64,000 bases of DNA, taken from the NCBI RefSeq assembly GCF_020520425.1, contig NC_079490.1, positions 310,001 to 374,000 on the forward strand, given 5' to 3'. A model generated the notes under the pieces. The model saw nothing but the letters and a program-made list of their open reading frames with translations, did not search any database and was not told the DNA's origin. Both the position numbers and the translations under genes were made by a program. The stretch is from Spinacia oleracea (lineage: Eukaryota > Streptophyta > Magnoliopsida > Caryophyllales > Amaranthaceae). Of this stretch, positions 47,622-59,630 are shown in pieces (position 1 is the first letter of the stretch; every line of letters begins with the position of its first letter).

Positions 47622-50138
47622 CTATGGAAGTTCTTGAATTTCATTCTTCTCCTCTTCTTCTACTTGTTGTTGCCCTGATCTGAAGGCAAAACTCGAGGGA
47701 GGTCTATCTACAGAAAGTGTACCTTCTAACACCTTTACTACTTCACCAATTGAAGGTCTCAGAAACGGTTGAGTTTGCACACACCAAAGAGCTATTCTTA
47801 CTACTCTTTCTACTTTCTCATACGCATCACGCCCTTCCAATCTCTGCGTTTCCACTATCTCGTTGATCAAATGGTTAACATCAACATCAACACGGATAAC
47901 ATCCCTTTTGAGCCTTGCTATCTGAAGCAGCATTTCTCCAAACTTGTATATGTCCTTCTCAGATGCTGACTCTGACGAAGAAGTGCCTGTTTCCTTCTGA
48001 AAAAGTCCAAAATCCATCAGTTTCGGCACCAAATTTTGATCCAGCATCACATTCTCGAGCTTCAAATTTCCATGAGCAACACAGCTTTGACACTCCGAAT
48101 GTAAATAGGCAAGAGCACGTGCCACACCAAGAGCAATGTCAACCCTCTCCTGCCATTGTAGCTCATTCGGGTTATCAAACAACAACTTATCCAGAGAGCC
48201 ACGTGGTACGAACTCATAGATAACGAATTTATTATACTTCCGGTCACAACAGAAACCCTTTACAGCAACAAGATTCCGGTGATGAGTTCCACCCAAAATA
48301 GAAACTGCTGTACGGAAATCCTTCTCTGATACAACTAAATTGTTTAGCATTTTTACAATAATGGGAGTTTGGTTAGGAAGTATGCCTTGGAATATAGAGG
48401 GGCCAAGTTGAGTTGCAAAGTCTGAAGTCAACTCCTTTATTTCTTCAAAGGATAACCTTACAAGAGCACTGTATTGTGGATTCTTCTGAGCATCTTTGTC
48501 AAAAGGAATTGTTGATTTCACAGTATCTTTCTTCCGTCTATGATAAACGATCAAACCAACAACAATCTCCACTGTGAGGATCAACAAAGCAGTAGCTAAC
48601 CCTATTAAGGCAAGAGCAGTCACAAATTTACCAGCATTTGCATCATGACCAATGATTCTTGCAGATGACAAAGGATTTGCTGCACTTCCTTCACTTTGAG
48701 GAATGGCTTTTCGAGCTGAAACTGCCTGAGGAACCAAACAAACCTTCAAGAATGAGATAGCAGGTAAAGAAGGGTCACTATACCCACTAATAAAGCTAGT
48801 TCTTTTAACTGTACAGAGTCCTGAACCATCATTTTTAGAGGTTGCAGCTATACAAGAAGTATCATTAGAGCAATACGCCTTGCAATCATTCTCGTTTAAC
48901 ATGATATCAAAGTCGTGTGGAGGATATAGACCATAAAGGACAGTGTTCTTCGAAACCAGCATGCTTGTGCGCATTTTACAGTTACCTAAATCCACCAACT
49001 TTTTGCACCCAGAAATACTCAAGTCACTACTACCCCCATCTATGGTACCCTCGTGTAGGCAATTACAAACAGGTCCACTTGAATTGAAACCACACAAGCT
49101 ATACAATCCACAAGAACCGAACACGTTGCATTGGTTCTCAACAGCTTGCCACCCAACCTTCCACAAGTTAAGCCCGCTATACCACGAGTATATCCTCAAG
49201 TTACCATCATTGTCAATCCTTAGATGCCTTAGCCTCACTGAAGAGTCTTGAAAATCCTTGCTTGTTATAGACCAAATGGTTTTGTTACCAAAATCAAACA
49301 CTCCCAAAATACCATCAGAATCAAATCTTGCTACTTTAGTAGTAACAATACCAGGAGAAGGGGAGCTCAAAGCACCACCACCACCACCACCACCACCACC
49401 ACCACCACCCTTCCAATAAGTCACATTGCTCTCCCACACCAAAGCAAGCTCGCCAGAAGGGCGAATCACGAAGTTATAGTAGCTCGAAATCGACTTTGTT
49501 GAAGGTGCTCTAAGAGTTTGAGGGAAATGAAAAGATTGACCAGGAAGTAAACTGGAAGTAGGGCTATTGAAACTCTGCCAAACCACTTGATCTTGGGTGT
49601 TTAGCAAGACTAGATTACCATTATCCAAAAGACTGGCTTTTTGAACACCCAATTTAGAAGTATTACTACTCCAAAGAATAAAACCATTGGTGTTCTCAAA
49701 CAATACCAGCCTACCATCCTCAGAAAGCCTAAATGTAGAGTTCACAGATACCCTAAGACCTCCACCAACAGTCCAAACAGGCAAATTAGCAACTTTATTA
49801 CCTAAATTATACCTAATTCCAACAAAAACCCCATCATTTTTATCATCATAAATGCTTCTCATATATCCACCCTCTAAGAATCCAAATGCAAAAACACCAT
49901 TTTGAGACACCCAAGTAGTAGTTTTATCAAACCCAGAAACCTCAAAACCTAGTGGTACTGAAACCATTCCCACTTGCTCAGAAAACCCACAATTACTTAA
50001 ACCCAGCAATATAAATGCACCTAAAAATACAGCCAAATAAGAGTATAAACTTATAAAGGAATGAACTTTGGAGCTCTTACCTTCAAAATGAGTAATGAGT
50101 GCTCCATTTTTGAAGTGATTTCCCCAAATTGACAACAT
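47622..50138 (-). CDS. SD3-1-like: G-type lectin receptor-like kinase SD3-1 type, probable pseudokinase
   Basis: A single exon of 838 residues from ATG 50138 (an upstream in-frame GTG at 50153 was not used). Order: hydrophobic signal or anchor (about 30-50); B-type lectin domain (about 60-200, with LDNGNLVLLNTQDQVVWQSF); a 12-Gly run coded by a CCA microsatellite (minus strand GGT); an EGF-like Cys-rich part (CNVFGSCGLYSLCG); PAN-like segment (NDCKAYCSNDTSCIA); membrane segment (ALALIGLATALLILTVEIVVG); and a kinase-like domain to about 810. In that domain the Gly loop is lost (LGPSIFQG), the catalytic loop reads HGNLKLENVML where active kinases have HRD, while VAIK-type Lys (IIVKML) and DFG are kept. 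So catalysis is doubtful and a scaffold or co-receptor role is more likely. At2g41890 is the Arabidopsis relative I recall. Confidence 0.94.
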   Translation of the reverse strand: MLSIWGNHFKNGALITHFEGKSSKVHSFISLYSYLAVFLGAFILLGLSNCGFSEQVGMVSVPLGFEVSGFDKTTTWVSQNGVFAFGFLEGGYMRSIYDDKNDGVFVGIRYNLGNKVANLPVWTVGGGLRVSVNSTFRLSEDGRLVLFENTNGFILWSSNTSKLGVQKASLLDNGNLVLLNTQDQVVWQSFNSPTSSLLPGQSFHFPQTLRAPSTKSISSYYNFVIRPSGELALVWESNVTYWKGGGGGGGGGGGGALSSPSPGIVTTKVARFDSDGILGVFDFGNKTIWSITSKDFQDSSVRLRHLRIDNDGNLRIYSWYSGLNLWKVGWQAVENQCNVFGSCGLYSLCGFNSSGPVCNCLHEGTIDGGSSDLSISGCKKLVDLGNCKMRTSMLVSKNTVLYGLYPPHDFDIMLNENDCKAYCSNDTSCIAATSKNDGSGLCTVKRTSFISGYSDPSLPAISFLKVCLVPQAVSARKAIPQSEGSAANPLSSARIIGHDANAGKFVTALALIGLATALLILTVEIVVGLIVYHRRKKDTVKSTIPFDKDAQKNPQYSALVRLSFEEIKELTSDFATQLGPSIFQGILPNQTPIIVKMLNNLVVSEKDFRTAVSILGGTHHRNLVAVKGFCCDRKYNKFVIYEFVPRGSLDKLLFDNPNELQWQERVDIALGVARALAYLHSECQSCVAHGNLKLENVMLDQNLVPKLMDFGLFQKETGTSSSESASEKDIYKFGEMLLQIARLKRDVIRVDVDVNHLINEIVETQRLEGRDAYEKVERVVRIALWCVQTQPFLRPSIGEVVKVLEGTLSVDRPPSSFAFRSGQQQVEEEEKNEIQELP
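49379..49408 (-). repeat. CCA microsatellite coding for a 12-glycine run
   Basis: Pure CCA run inside the receptor gene; minus strand GGT codons give about 12 consecutive glycines between the lectin and EGF-like parts. Length variation would change only the linker. Confidence 0.85.
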
Positions 50139-53100
50139 TTTTGAATCACACACACTGACAACAAATTAAGGTGAGAGTAAGTCAAGAACAACAAGAAGAT
50201 ACTTTTGAGTACTACCTAATTTTGTCATCTGAAGAAGTAACCAAAATATAAAAATAATAATAAAAAAAAAGTTTGAAATGAATCTATGGGAAAAGAAAAA
50301 GAGTAGAGGAAGCAGAAGGACAAACAAAGTTCACATCCTTTTGAGGTAGAAAATGAGAGCTTTTTAAAAGCTTTATTTTATCCTAATTTTGTTAGTTTTC
50401 TGCTCTGCTTTTCAAAGGATTGTCGCTCTCAATTCTCAAAAGACTATGATTTCCATCTTTAATTAGTGTAGTTTTATTCTTCTTTGCTAATCTAATCTAA
50501 TCTAATCTAATCTAATCTAATCTAATCTAATCTTGTTTAAGTGAATTTGAAATGAATGTTGAAATGGGCCTGTAAATCACGTGGCAATTGGATCTGTATG
50601 GGCCATAATTCATCCAGATCCATCCTTGTTCAGTTTGGGTTTTGTCTGACACAAACCAATAAACCTACAATATTCCAAAACCAACATTTCTGTACTTTAT
50701 GGCTTTCTGCAACTATTATTAACCTCCTAATATACTCAACTCAAGTACTCAACTCCCATAATATTTATAACCAAGCCTCCTCCTTAGTCCTTACCCTTTT
50801 AAGGTAACACGTAAACCACGTAGTTGTACATGAGTAACGTGACTATTATTTTCGGACTAGGAGAATATAACAATTAAGGTTCGGGTCAAGTACTCGAGTC
50901 CAAAATAGCACTAACTTGTTTATAAATAAATAAAGAAAAAAAAAATGATTGTTTTAGTTGGAAGGACCAAAGCAAGTTGGACCAACTTGTGCAAGTATAG
51001 TAAATATTGGGAGTAAATAAATGGAGTTCACATAGAGAAACAAATGAAATGAGCTGTACATAAGTTCACCAAGATTTTGACGAATTCAAAAACATAAATT
51101 AAGTAAAAGAAAACAAGACGAATGAATCGAAATTGGTGAACGAATTTCCTTTGGCAGAAACTATGCACAAACACCTGGGAAAGAATCCTAAGTAAAGATT
51201 TTTACACATTAAATTTGTCAGATGAATACATAATTAAGTATTGAATTTAGTTAAACAAATGATGATACTAGATGGTAGGGAACACATTTCACTTTTCCTA
51301 GATATGGAGCATTGCGCAAATATATCATATACACTAATTAATTACTACTCCGTACTTAGTAAGAGAGTAAGACTCTACTTCGTGGCTTCGTCTTCCTATT
51401 AAATAGAGTATGATTTTACTTCGTGTTGACAGTGAACACGACGCGTCTTAAAGAATGGCTTGATTCTTAGATTTTGTAGAGAAAGCGAATACATCTTATG
51501 AAGTAATAGGAAATATTGCGTAGTATGTTACAATACCTAAGAAATGATCATGTAAAACACAATGAGTAACATAGTATAGTTAAAAATATCGAGCTCATGG
51601 CTTAAGGTCTCTCAATGTGATACGGTTGAGTTATGAGTCCAATGACTCCAATTATTAGCTAGTTTAGAATTTGATCCTAGCAGATGATTTAGGGTGCATT
51701 CTCGCGTGATTAGATCTTGTTAGACCTGATCATAACTAATTGTAATTTGTAAAGTAGTAAACTAGAGAATAGGACCTGATTAGAGCTTATTAACCTAATT
51801 GCAATTTATCTAAACTTGTTAGACTTGAAACTTATTTCGTTAAGGTGAAGAAACATTCCATGATTGGTTCTCCGTAATCAACGTACCCGACCCTGTCTAG
51901 AAGAAGAAGAAGAAGAAGAAGGTAGCTAGGAGTGTACATCAGTACATGCATGCATGAAGCATGAAGCATCTAAAAACTCTAAAAGAGGACTAAGATAATG
52001 CTATCTAAAAGTCTAACTAATAAGATACTTGATTAATTAAGATTAAGATGTATTAATTTGGTGTATAATTAAGAAAAAAAAAGGTCAAAATGATCCGACA
52101 AAACCAACCAATAATTATGTCAAATTGTCAGTAGTCGCTACTGAAGATTGATGGGCTGTGGAAAGAAGCTTAATTAGCAATATAGCATGCCTCCTTTTTG
52201 CAACAAGTATGCATGGCTTCCTAGAAGCTAACTTATCATGCCGACCTTTCTTCTAATTTTTTGAAATTAGTGGATCCGTCAATATCAGTCCAGCCCCTAA
52301 TTCTATTTAATTTAACTATAATTGTTTGGTATTATTTCTAATCATTCTCAATCATCTCACTCCTATTATTGCTACTCATAACATTAAAAATATTTAAAAA
52401 ATAAAATAAAAAGACTGAATCTTGGACACTCACTAAACTCCATGAATCTTATCCTGTCTATCTAACTAGTGACTGTGTATGCAAGATCTGTAGTCCATCA
52501 CCCTTAACTTTTGCCCACTTTCTTAGAACTTTCTTAAGGTATGTATTTATGCCTCCGTCTGGGATTAATAGTCACGTTGATATGGTAATTCCTTGATCGT
52601 ATAATGCTTAATTATATAAGTGATACAAACCAGAATCTGATGTGGAGCTGACTTATGGAACATAAAGTGTCCTGATAATACGAATATATGATGATTAGTG
52701 TAACTACAAAAGTAGTTGATGTTGATAAAATGATAATCCTCTAATTAAATACAAATGCAACCACTTATTATAGACATAATTGTTAAGTTGTTGTAATGCA
52801 TAAAAAGAAAACAGAACAGAACATAAACAAAAAAAGATTCTGGTTTTCTGGTGCATTTGCTGATCTAAAAACCAAGAAACATATAATGGTTGAGAGTAAC
52901 ATTCAGAAATGTGCATGAATTGAATTGAATCGGAAGAAGCGCGCGCTTATCAGATCTCGAGTCCTAAACTAATTCACATGTCTAATACCTGTATCATTCA
53001 ATGTGAACACACCACACCTTCTCCTTTGTCTAACTCATTGCCATGTTCTATTATAACTTAATTATTATAATCATTAATCAACTTGCATGATTACTTACTT

Positions 53101-54007
53101 AACACAACCTTAACACTCTTGCAGCAGGGTACAATTATTTCGTGGTTTTCGAGAACTCGTTTTCTTCAACTTTGCTCTTTACCCTAAACTTTCACCAACC
53201 CACAAGGGTTTGGTTTGTTTTGGTTGACTGTGTTATAGTATATCATGAAATGAATAGATAAACTAATAATAATAATAAGCCAAGTTGTATGACAGAATAA
53301 AAGCCAGTAAACAACCAAACACCAGGGTAGAAAAGGACCAAAATTATTCAGTCTTTAGCAACTAGTACCTCTGTTAAAGTAAAGTAGTATAACTAACCTT
53401 AGCAAAATCAATTAAGAATCATGGAATTCATCAGCTACCTCCGCGTAACCTGACATTTCGCGCTATCTCCAGCCTGTTTTCACACTGCAAAATAACCATA
53501 ACCAGCACGAGTAATAACTATGGTGATCAAGTTGTTGTCTTATGGTGAGACTTGCAGCAAATCACACTTAAACAATAAAAGACCCGATCAACAATATAAC
53601 AAGTCACCCCAAAACTATCAGGACATACAGAAATATGTCTGAACTCTGAAGTGTAAGTATTTATCAGGACTAATGCAGGTTTGGCAAGGCAATTTGACTC
53701 AAAAATAACTGAGAAATGATCTGTTTTTATATATTCTTTTCAATCCTTTACATTCTGCACCAGTATAAGTATGGTATCAAACTATCAACCCAATAGATTC
53801 TACAAAAATTGTCATCCGGGTTCAAAAGATGAACGATAAATGTGTATAAGACTCGATGTAAAAAAAAAATGAAAAGAATGCCTAAAGTTACCAATCTACT
53901 TATCTTCTATACACAAAAGGGTACAGAAAGAATGAAACAAAGAATAATGTTGTTGTTTAGTCAGTCTGCTACTACCTCCTCCTAATATTTTCTACTGACA
54001 TCTGCTA
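50139..54007. other. Gene-free stretch between receptor kinase and IQM gene
   Basis: About 3.9 kb. 50139-50480 is the likely promoter and leader of the receptor gene. 50487-50533 is a TAATC pentamer array. 51900-51921 is a GAA microsatellite. The rest (50.6-53.9 kb) is AT-rich with only short frames; no RNA gene, known repeat ends or conserved protein segment was seen. Confidence 0.55.
50487..50533. repeat. TAATC pentanucleotide microsatellite
   Basis: About nine perfect CTAAT/TAATC units in a row, 350 bases upstream of the receptor kinase start. A five-base unit is uncommon in plant microsatellites. Slippage product most likely. Confidence 0.9.
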
Positions 54008-56319
54008 CTACAATGTACGTTTTCCTCCTCCTTTGCACAGAGGTGACAATTGCACTCTGCAGTGCCCAACACTTCTCGATACTATGGCTATCGGTGTTGA
54101 TGACTTTGAACTTCCACACCCGGGTGAAAACAATGATCTTCCCATTATTGCACAAGAACTTCTTGGAGACAAATTCACTTGTTCTAAAGCCCGGAATTGA
54201 AGTCCGGATGGGTAATCTCTTACACACCCTATCCTCGGACCTGCTCCTGTTGTCCATCTACACGAAAGTTGCTTCCCGAGCTGATAAGACTTCATTTCTT
54301 TATGCGAGTTTATTCTCTGCAAGATTGTTTCTGCCGGGATAACTTCTTCTTCATCTTCTTCCACCAAAATACGTTGTGATTCAGTTAGTTCATCCTGTTC
54401 AGTTGCTGATCCTTCTTCTGAAGCTGAATCATAACCATTATCCTCAACTAAATTATCTACACTAAGTTTGGTAGTAGTAGTAGTAGCTAGGTGTTCACTC
54501 TGCATTGTCAGAAGCAACTCATCTCTTCTAGGTATTTCAAGGTTGGTTAATTTACTACTGAACCGGGAAGAATAGTTTCGAGTAGGATGATCAACTGTAA
54601 CTGCAGCTACTGCATTCTCCTGTTCTAATACATCAGGTTTTTCTGCATCCATATTGACACAGTTGTTGTTTTCAACTGCATCTTCAACCACAACTTCTTC
54701 CTCTGAGTTGTTTCTCAAATGAAGACTACTCCTTTGCTTCCCTAACTGTTGTTCATCCTCATCAACTGGATCCAACTGAACAAAACACAAACCAACAACA
54801 CATTAGTTATTATTCCATGCCTTTTTTTTCATTAACATTTCAAAAACACAAAGATTAGGATCATATATATTACCTTAACATCAGTAAGATCAACATTATA
54901 TTCTTTAAGGAAGGAGATAAACTCTTGAAAATTTTCAGGAGTCGGCCTATAATGACCACTGTGAGGCCATACTGCCTGTAAAACACCATTCTCAACAACT
55001 AGTCTCCCAGCAGCCAATGTAGCACCACCAGCCAAGAAGCTAGAGTGCTGAAATGTGCCTTTCTTCTTCTTTCCAACATACAAGTTTTTCGATGTACTCA
55101 ACACGAATATCCATTTAGCATTCGGCTCAGATGAGGTGTCAAGGAGTTCACCGGTTTCTTTGTGGACAAACTTTCCGTTCTCAATGGTTACTTCATATGC
55201 CATTCTTTCCATCTGAAACAACAAATTCAGTAAGAACACTTCCCTTAAAAGAATAATACTATATAGTTCTTAATATATAGCAAGGGGGAAGATGTATTGC
55301 TTACCGGGCCAAGATATTTGATGCATTGTTGCTGAAGTTTCAACCTTGAACATCTTTCTGTATTCACCTCTTTCCCTTCACCAATATCAAGCCTGTTCCA
55401 AACAATATCACATCTATCTATCAGAAAAAAACTAAAAAGGATGATTTTATCATATTCGAAAAGATGGAAAGTATTCAAAGAAATCTTACCAGTAAAAGAA
55501 GGGTTCTCTACTCTGAGACTCAAGCCATTTGGTATAATAGAAGTGAAGATTGTGTCCATACCGATGTCGTGGGTCAATCTGTTACAACAAAAACACATAA
55601 TATCAGCATTTTAGTCACTTCTATAGATATGAAACAGGTAATATTGTAATGAAACATGTAATAAACAGCACAATACTTACAGCTTCTAACCAATGCTGTA
55701 ATGCGAGTTTCTGAGCTTTGCCATTCTTGGACAAACCTTTACCAACTTTAGCAGCTCTTGTTTTAGCTCTAGACCAACGTGAAATAGCAGTTTCATGATG
55801 TTCCATATCGAAAAAAGATATAGAACTATGTTTTAACTCAGCAAAATCCAACAGTTTCCACCAACTTTGCTCAACAAGTACAGCACAATCTGCTAACTTC
55901 CTCCTTGTTCTGAAGCTTTTATAAACTTTCTGCAACTTAACTGCAGCCTCATCTTTAGGACTGCCAAAATGTGCAGACACATTACTCGATTTCAGTAACT
56001 GGTAATCCAACTCCAAATCCTCTTCTAAGGAAGAAGAAGGGTTAGGGTTAGGGTTAGGGGTAATGGAGATCAATGTGTTGGATTCTCTTTGTTTAAAGCT
56101 GATAGATCCTTCAACAATCATTTTACCAGAAGAACCACCACCATTAAAGGACTTTTTAAGAATCAATGGCTCAGAATCGTCTTGAGCTTTGAAACTAATT
56201 GACCTTTTAGGTGTCTTGACTTCATCATCACCTAAACTTACAGATTTGACAATGATGGATTGCAACCCACTTTCTAAATCGTTGGAAAATGGACATGAAA
56301 CTGAAAATGATATGCCCAT
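54008..56319 (-). CDS. IQM1-like: IQ-motif calmodulin-binding protein (IQM1-like)
   Basis: Five coding exons on minus (55681-56319, 55490-55578, 55305-55392, 54874-55212, 54008-54775) give 640 residues. Start [11 protein letters not shown] at 56319; the frame continues upstream but ttttgcag at 56353 marks a splice acceptor, so a leader intron ends there. Landmarks: TPKRSISF (about 46), the IQ motif [20 protein letters not shown] (about 133-155), [102 protein letters not shown] and [12 protein letters not shown]. The C-terminal third is acidic and polar, ending [11 protein letters not shown] proteins bind calmodulin without Ca2+; Arabidopsis IQM1 acts in stomatal movement and stress. The exon junctions conserve frame throughout. 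Confidence 0.94.
56041..56060. repeat. TTAGGG-type hexamer run inside IQM exon 1
   Basis: gttagggttagggttagggg on plus; on the coding strand CCTAAC units give an NPNPNP run. Three units only. Plant telomeres usually have TTTAGGG, so this is coincidence in a coding repeat. Confidence 0.7.
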
Positions 56320-58116
56320 CCGACAATTTATCTTTTGGAATTTCTTCCCCACTGCAAAAAATTGAGAATAAAATGAGTTAAATTTGTTTCATGTAATATA
56401 TTACTCTGTAGTCCGTACAATATTCGTATTCAAGAATCAATAAGACACTGAATTTGACTATGCAACACATGAAAAACCTTTAATTTTCAAAAAAATGAAA
56501 AATGGACCTACATACAGATTCTAATTAAAGTGAATAATAATGAATATTATTGGGAAAAAGTTGAGAAAGCCATCAGCAATGGCCCCATACTTGTACAACT
56601 CTATCTATAGTAACTCATTTTGTTTTTCTGGAAAAAGGGAATGTACTAATTCAAAAATACTAAAAACAGAGTACAAATTGACAGAACCCGGATCCAGAAA
56701 TTCAAACAAACACAAGGAATACAGTTTCAGACTTTCAGATCAGACAAAAATAGAAGTATAGAAAATAGAAAAGATTGAAGATTTACCTGGAAGTGAAAAG
56801 GGTAGCAATGAAGAAGATGAAGGCAAATTAATGAAAGGATTGGAAATATAATTGGGTTTGATGTTTTGAATTGAATTGAATTAAATAGAATCGAATTGAA
56901 ATGGTAGCCCAACTTCTGAGAAAATAGAGAGAACTGTGAATGCAAAATGAAAGTGGTGGGTTGCGAAAATATTTATAGGAAAGTGAAGAAGAGACAGTCA
57001 GCAACCACGTGGATCGGACTTTTAACTTTGTAACAAAAACTGGGAAACGGGCTGTACCGTCAAGCTAACCCTTCACTTACTTCCTTTTTTTTATTTTTTT
57101 AAAGTTTTTTAACCCTTTTTTGGTTTCAATTTTTGACTCAATCTTTTTTGTTTTTTAATTTGTCGGTGTTAAATCTTAAATTCTAGTACTAGTACTAGTA
57201 TATTTCATTTTTAGTATGTTTTGGACTCTTATCGTTTATGGAAAATGATAACCAATTAGCCACAATTAATTACACTATATAGAAATAAGTTCATTAACCG
57301 TCCAAATTGTACTGGTTCGAGTTTTAGACCAGTTTTTACCGTCCAGTCTAAGTCTGATTCAAGTATATAATCGGTCTAGTTTTCAGGTTTTAATTTCTAA
57401 AATTCCGGTAGCCTTGGTCTTATATACTTGTACATCGTATATTTGTGTGCTCATATCGCTTTTGAAAATGATAGCCAATTAGCCACAATGATATTTAGGT
57501 ATTTACATATTTAGTATGTCTTTTGTTACAATGGTGAGATGGGATAGATGCATTTAGTTTATTTCACTTCATTTTCGGAGATATTCTGATTTCCATGTAG
57601 GTTTTTTATTTAAAAGAGATGAAGAGAACCTATCGTGTTCAATGTTAATACTTTTTTTTTACTCTTATTTAATCTCTACTCGAATAACAATAATATAAAA
57701 GGAGTGTGAGTGATAGTTTGATTTAACCTAGAGCCTCTCAAAAACCAGAACAATAAAACATTGTTTTGTAAAAGTTTAGAGTATAGAAAATTAGAAACTA
57801 TGGATGGAGTGAAAATATATTTAAAAGAAAAAGAAAAAGGATGATTAGAGACAGCTAGATCCAAGTAGATCCTAATAAAGGTTTGGACCTACGCTCGTAA
57901 ATTTTTGGTTCATTCTTGTAGCTTCCTCGTTATTTTGTTCAACGGATCGAGTAGCATATTAATATATATTGAAATAACATCTTTGGATTTATATATTTGG
58001 ACATGCATATTTCTAAGGTAAATACTAATACAAGAGGAACACTTGCAAATAAATCATTCCCTTGCCTTAATTAGGATCACTAGCTAATGTAATATAATAC
58101 ATTACAATTAATTAAA
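56320..58116. promoter_or_regulatory. Leader intron, promoter and upstream DNA of the IQM gene
   Basis: A donor-like tccag/gtaaat lies on minus at about 56787, so 56353-56787 is the probable leader intron and 56788-56950 the leader exon. 57060-57170 is T-rich. 57295-57410 contains accgtccag/ggtctagtt words of a dispersed repeat. No other gene seen. Confidence 0.5.
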
Positions 58117-59621
58117 CGGAAATTTCATGAAATGCCCTCGAGTTTTGCCATAATTCACCAAACGCCCATCAAGTTTCAATAATTCATAAAATACCCCTCA
58201 CAATTCGTACAAATACCCAACATACCCTTACTAATAACGGGCAGTTAGTCTGCCGTTAGCCAAGTTTCCAATTCACCCAAATGCCCCTATTCTGAAACTT
58301 ATTTCACCAAATGCCCCTATTAGGAAACTTATTTTACCAAATGCCCCAGATTTAAATATAGCTATTCTGATGTTCCGACGGCTAGTTTTTGTGTTTGAAA
58401 ATTGGTTCTTGGTCATGGTTGGCTATAAAAACCCCTTTACTGAATGGTTCTTGTATTTTAGATGTTATTTTACTTTACTTTGCTAATTTCATAAGATTTG
58501 TGTCATGAGTTTTCTATCAAAATCATCTTCCACACCCAATGAGTCCACATATATTAGGGTACCTAACAAATTTTGTTATTGTGGTAGGAATGGAGGTTGA
58601 AGTGGCGTTCCACAAGCTCTTCTGGATAGCTGCTAATGCTTTTTGGGGTAGTTTTTTGCACATCTGTTTTGATCTTGCACATATTCATTGAGTAGAAAAT
58701 AACATTAAATGTAGTTGGTGCAAAGATGTTTTGTAAGTGAAGCTAAAAACAGAAATGCTTCCCAGTTTGGTATTTTGTGCAGATTATGCAACATCAATTA
58801 TTTATCAAATGTGAATTTGTTTCTCATTACTTGTGTTTACTTCATGATTACAAACAGTAAAATTACAAACATCAATATCCCCATTTGTATTACAACTTTG
58901 ACTACTTTTTGTTGTTGTTGTTTTAGCTTCTTCTTCATTTGCTTCAATTCTTCTTGCATCTTACTGTTTCGCCTGTTTTCAATACTTTCTCCTTCGTCTA
59001 AGCTTCCCCCGCATTGTCCTTCGTGTTGTTGCCCCTTGTTTTTTTTGCTCAACTACTCCCTTTCACCATCTATGATTGTTTCAAGGATCAGACTTGTAGT
59101 ACAACCTTTGTGGATTGAGTGTTGTATCAAAGCTTCGAATGACAAATTTCCTACCACAATAACAAAAATTGGTAGGTACTCTAATATATGTGGACTCATT
59201 GGGTGTGGATGATGATTTTGAAAGAAAACTCATGACAAAAATCTTATGAAATTAGCAAAGCAAATCAAAATAACATCTAACTTACAAGAACCATTCAGTA
59301 AAGGGGCTTTTATAGTCAACCGTGACCAACAGCTACCTTTCAAACACAAAAACTAGTCGCTGAAACATCAAAATAGCTATATTTAAGTTTGGGGCATTTG
59401 GTGAAATAAGTTTCACAATAGGGGCATTTGGTGAAATAAGTTTCAGAATAGGGGCATTTGGGTGAATTGAAAACTTGGCTAACGGCAGACTAACGGTCCG
59501 TTATTAGTAAGGGTATGTTGGGTATTTGTACGAATTGTGAGGGGTATTTTATGAATTATCGAAACTTGATGGACGTTTGGTGAATTATGGAAAAACTCGA
59601 GGGCATTTCATGAAATATCCG
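58117..59621 (-). mobile_element. Mutator-like element (MULE), 1505 bp, with long inverted ends
   Basis: Ends are CGGAAATTTCATGAAATGCC and the inverse of CGGATATTTCATGAAATGCC, followed by inverted arms of about 470-480 bp (58117-58590 against 59146-59621). Flanked by the perfect 9-bp direct repeat TTAATTAAA (58108-58116 and 59622-59630), the hallmark target duplication of Mutator elements. No transposase domain is present, so non-autonomous. The interior (58591-59145) carries minus-strand remains of a GRF-type zinc-finger gene. The high similarity of the arms and the exact target repeat suggest a rather young insertion. Confidence 0.88.
58837..59350 (-). pseudogene. GRF-type zinc-finger gene fragment inside the MULE
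   Basis: On minus from the ATG within the right arm: MSFLSKSSSTPNESTYIRVP, then TNFCYCGRKFVIRSFDTTLN and a tyrosine-rich stretch, interrupted by a stop after YYKSDP. Further on, an open frame 59052-58837 (71 codons) has a Lys/Gln-rich coiled coil (EELKQMKKKLKQQQQ) and a hydrophobic tail (ILMFVILLFVIMK). This order, CxCG zinc finger then coiled coil then C-terminal membrane helix, is that of plant GRF zinc-finger proteins common near MULEs. The second half of the zinc finger is not intact, so a broken captured gene. Confidence 0.6.
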
Positions 59622-59630
59622 TTAATTAAA

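Noticed and set aside
47622-50153. Start of the receptor kinase at 50153
   Set aside because: That codon is GTG; the first ATG in frame is 50138.
56041-56060. Interstitial telomere sequence
   Set aside because: Only three TTAGGG units, in a coding NP repeat; plant telomeres are TTTAGGG.
58715-59212. 165-codon plus-strand frame inside the MULE
   Set aside because: It is the opposite strand of the GRF-type fragment; Cys/Phe/Ser-rich shadow.
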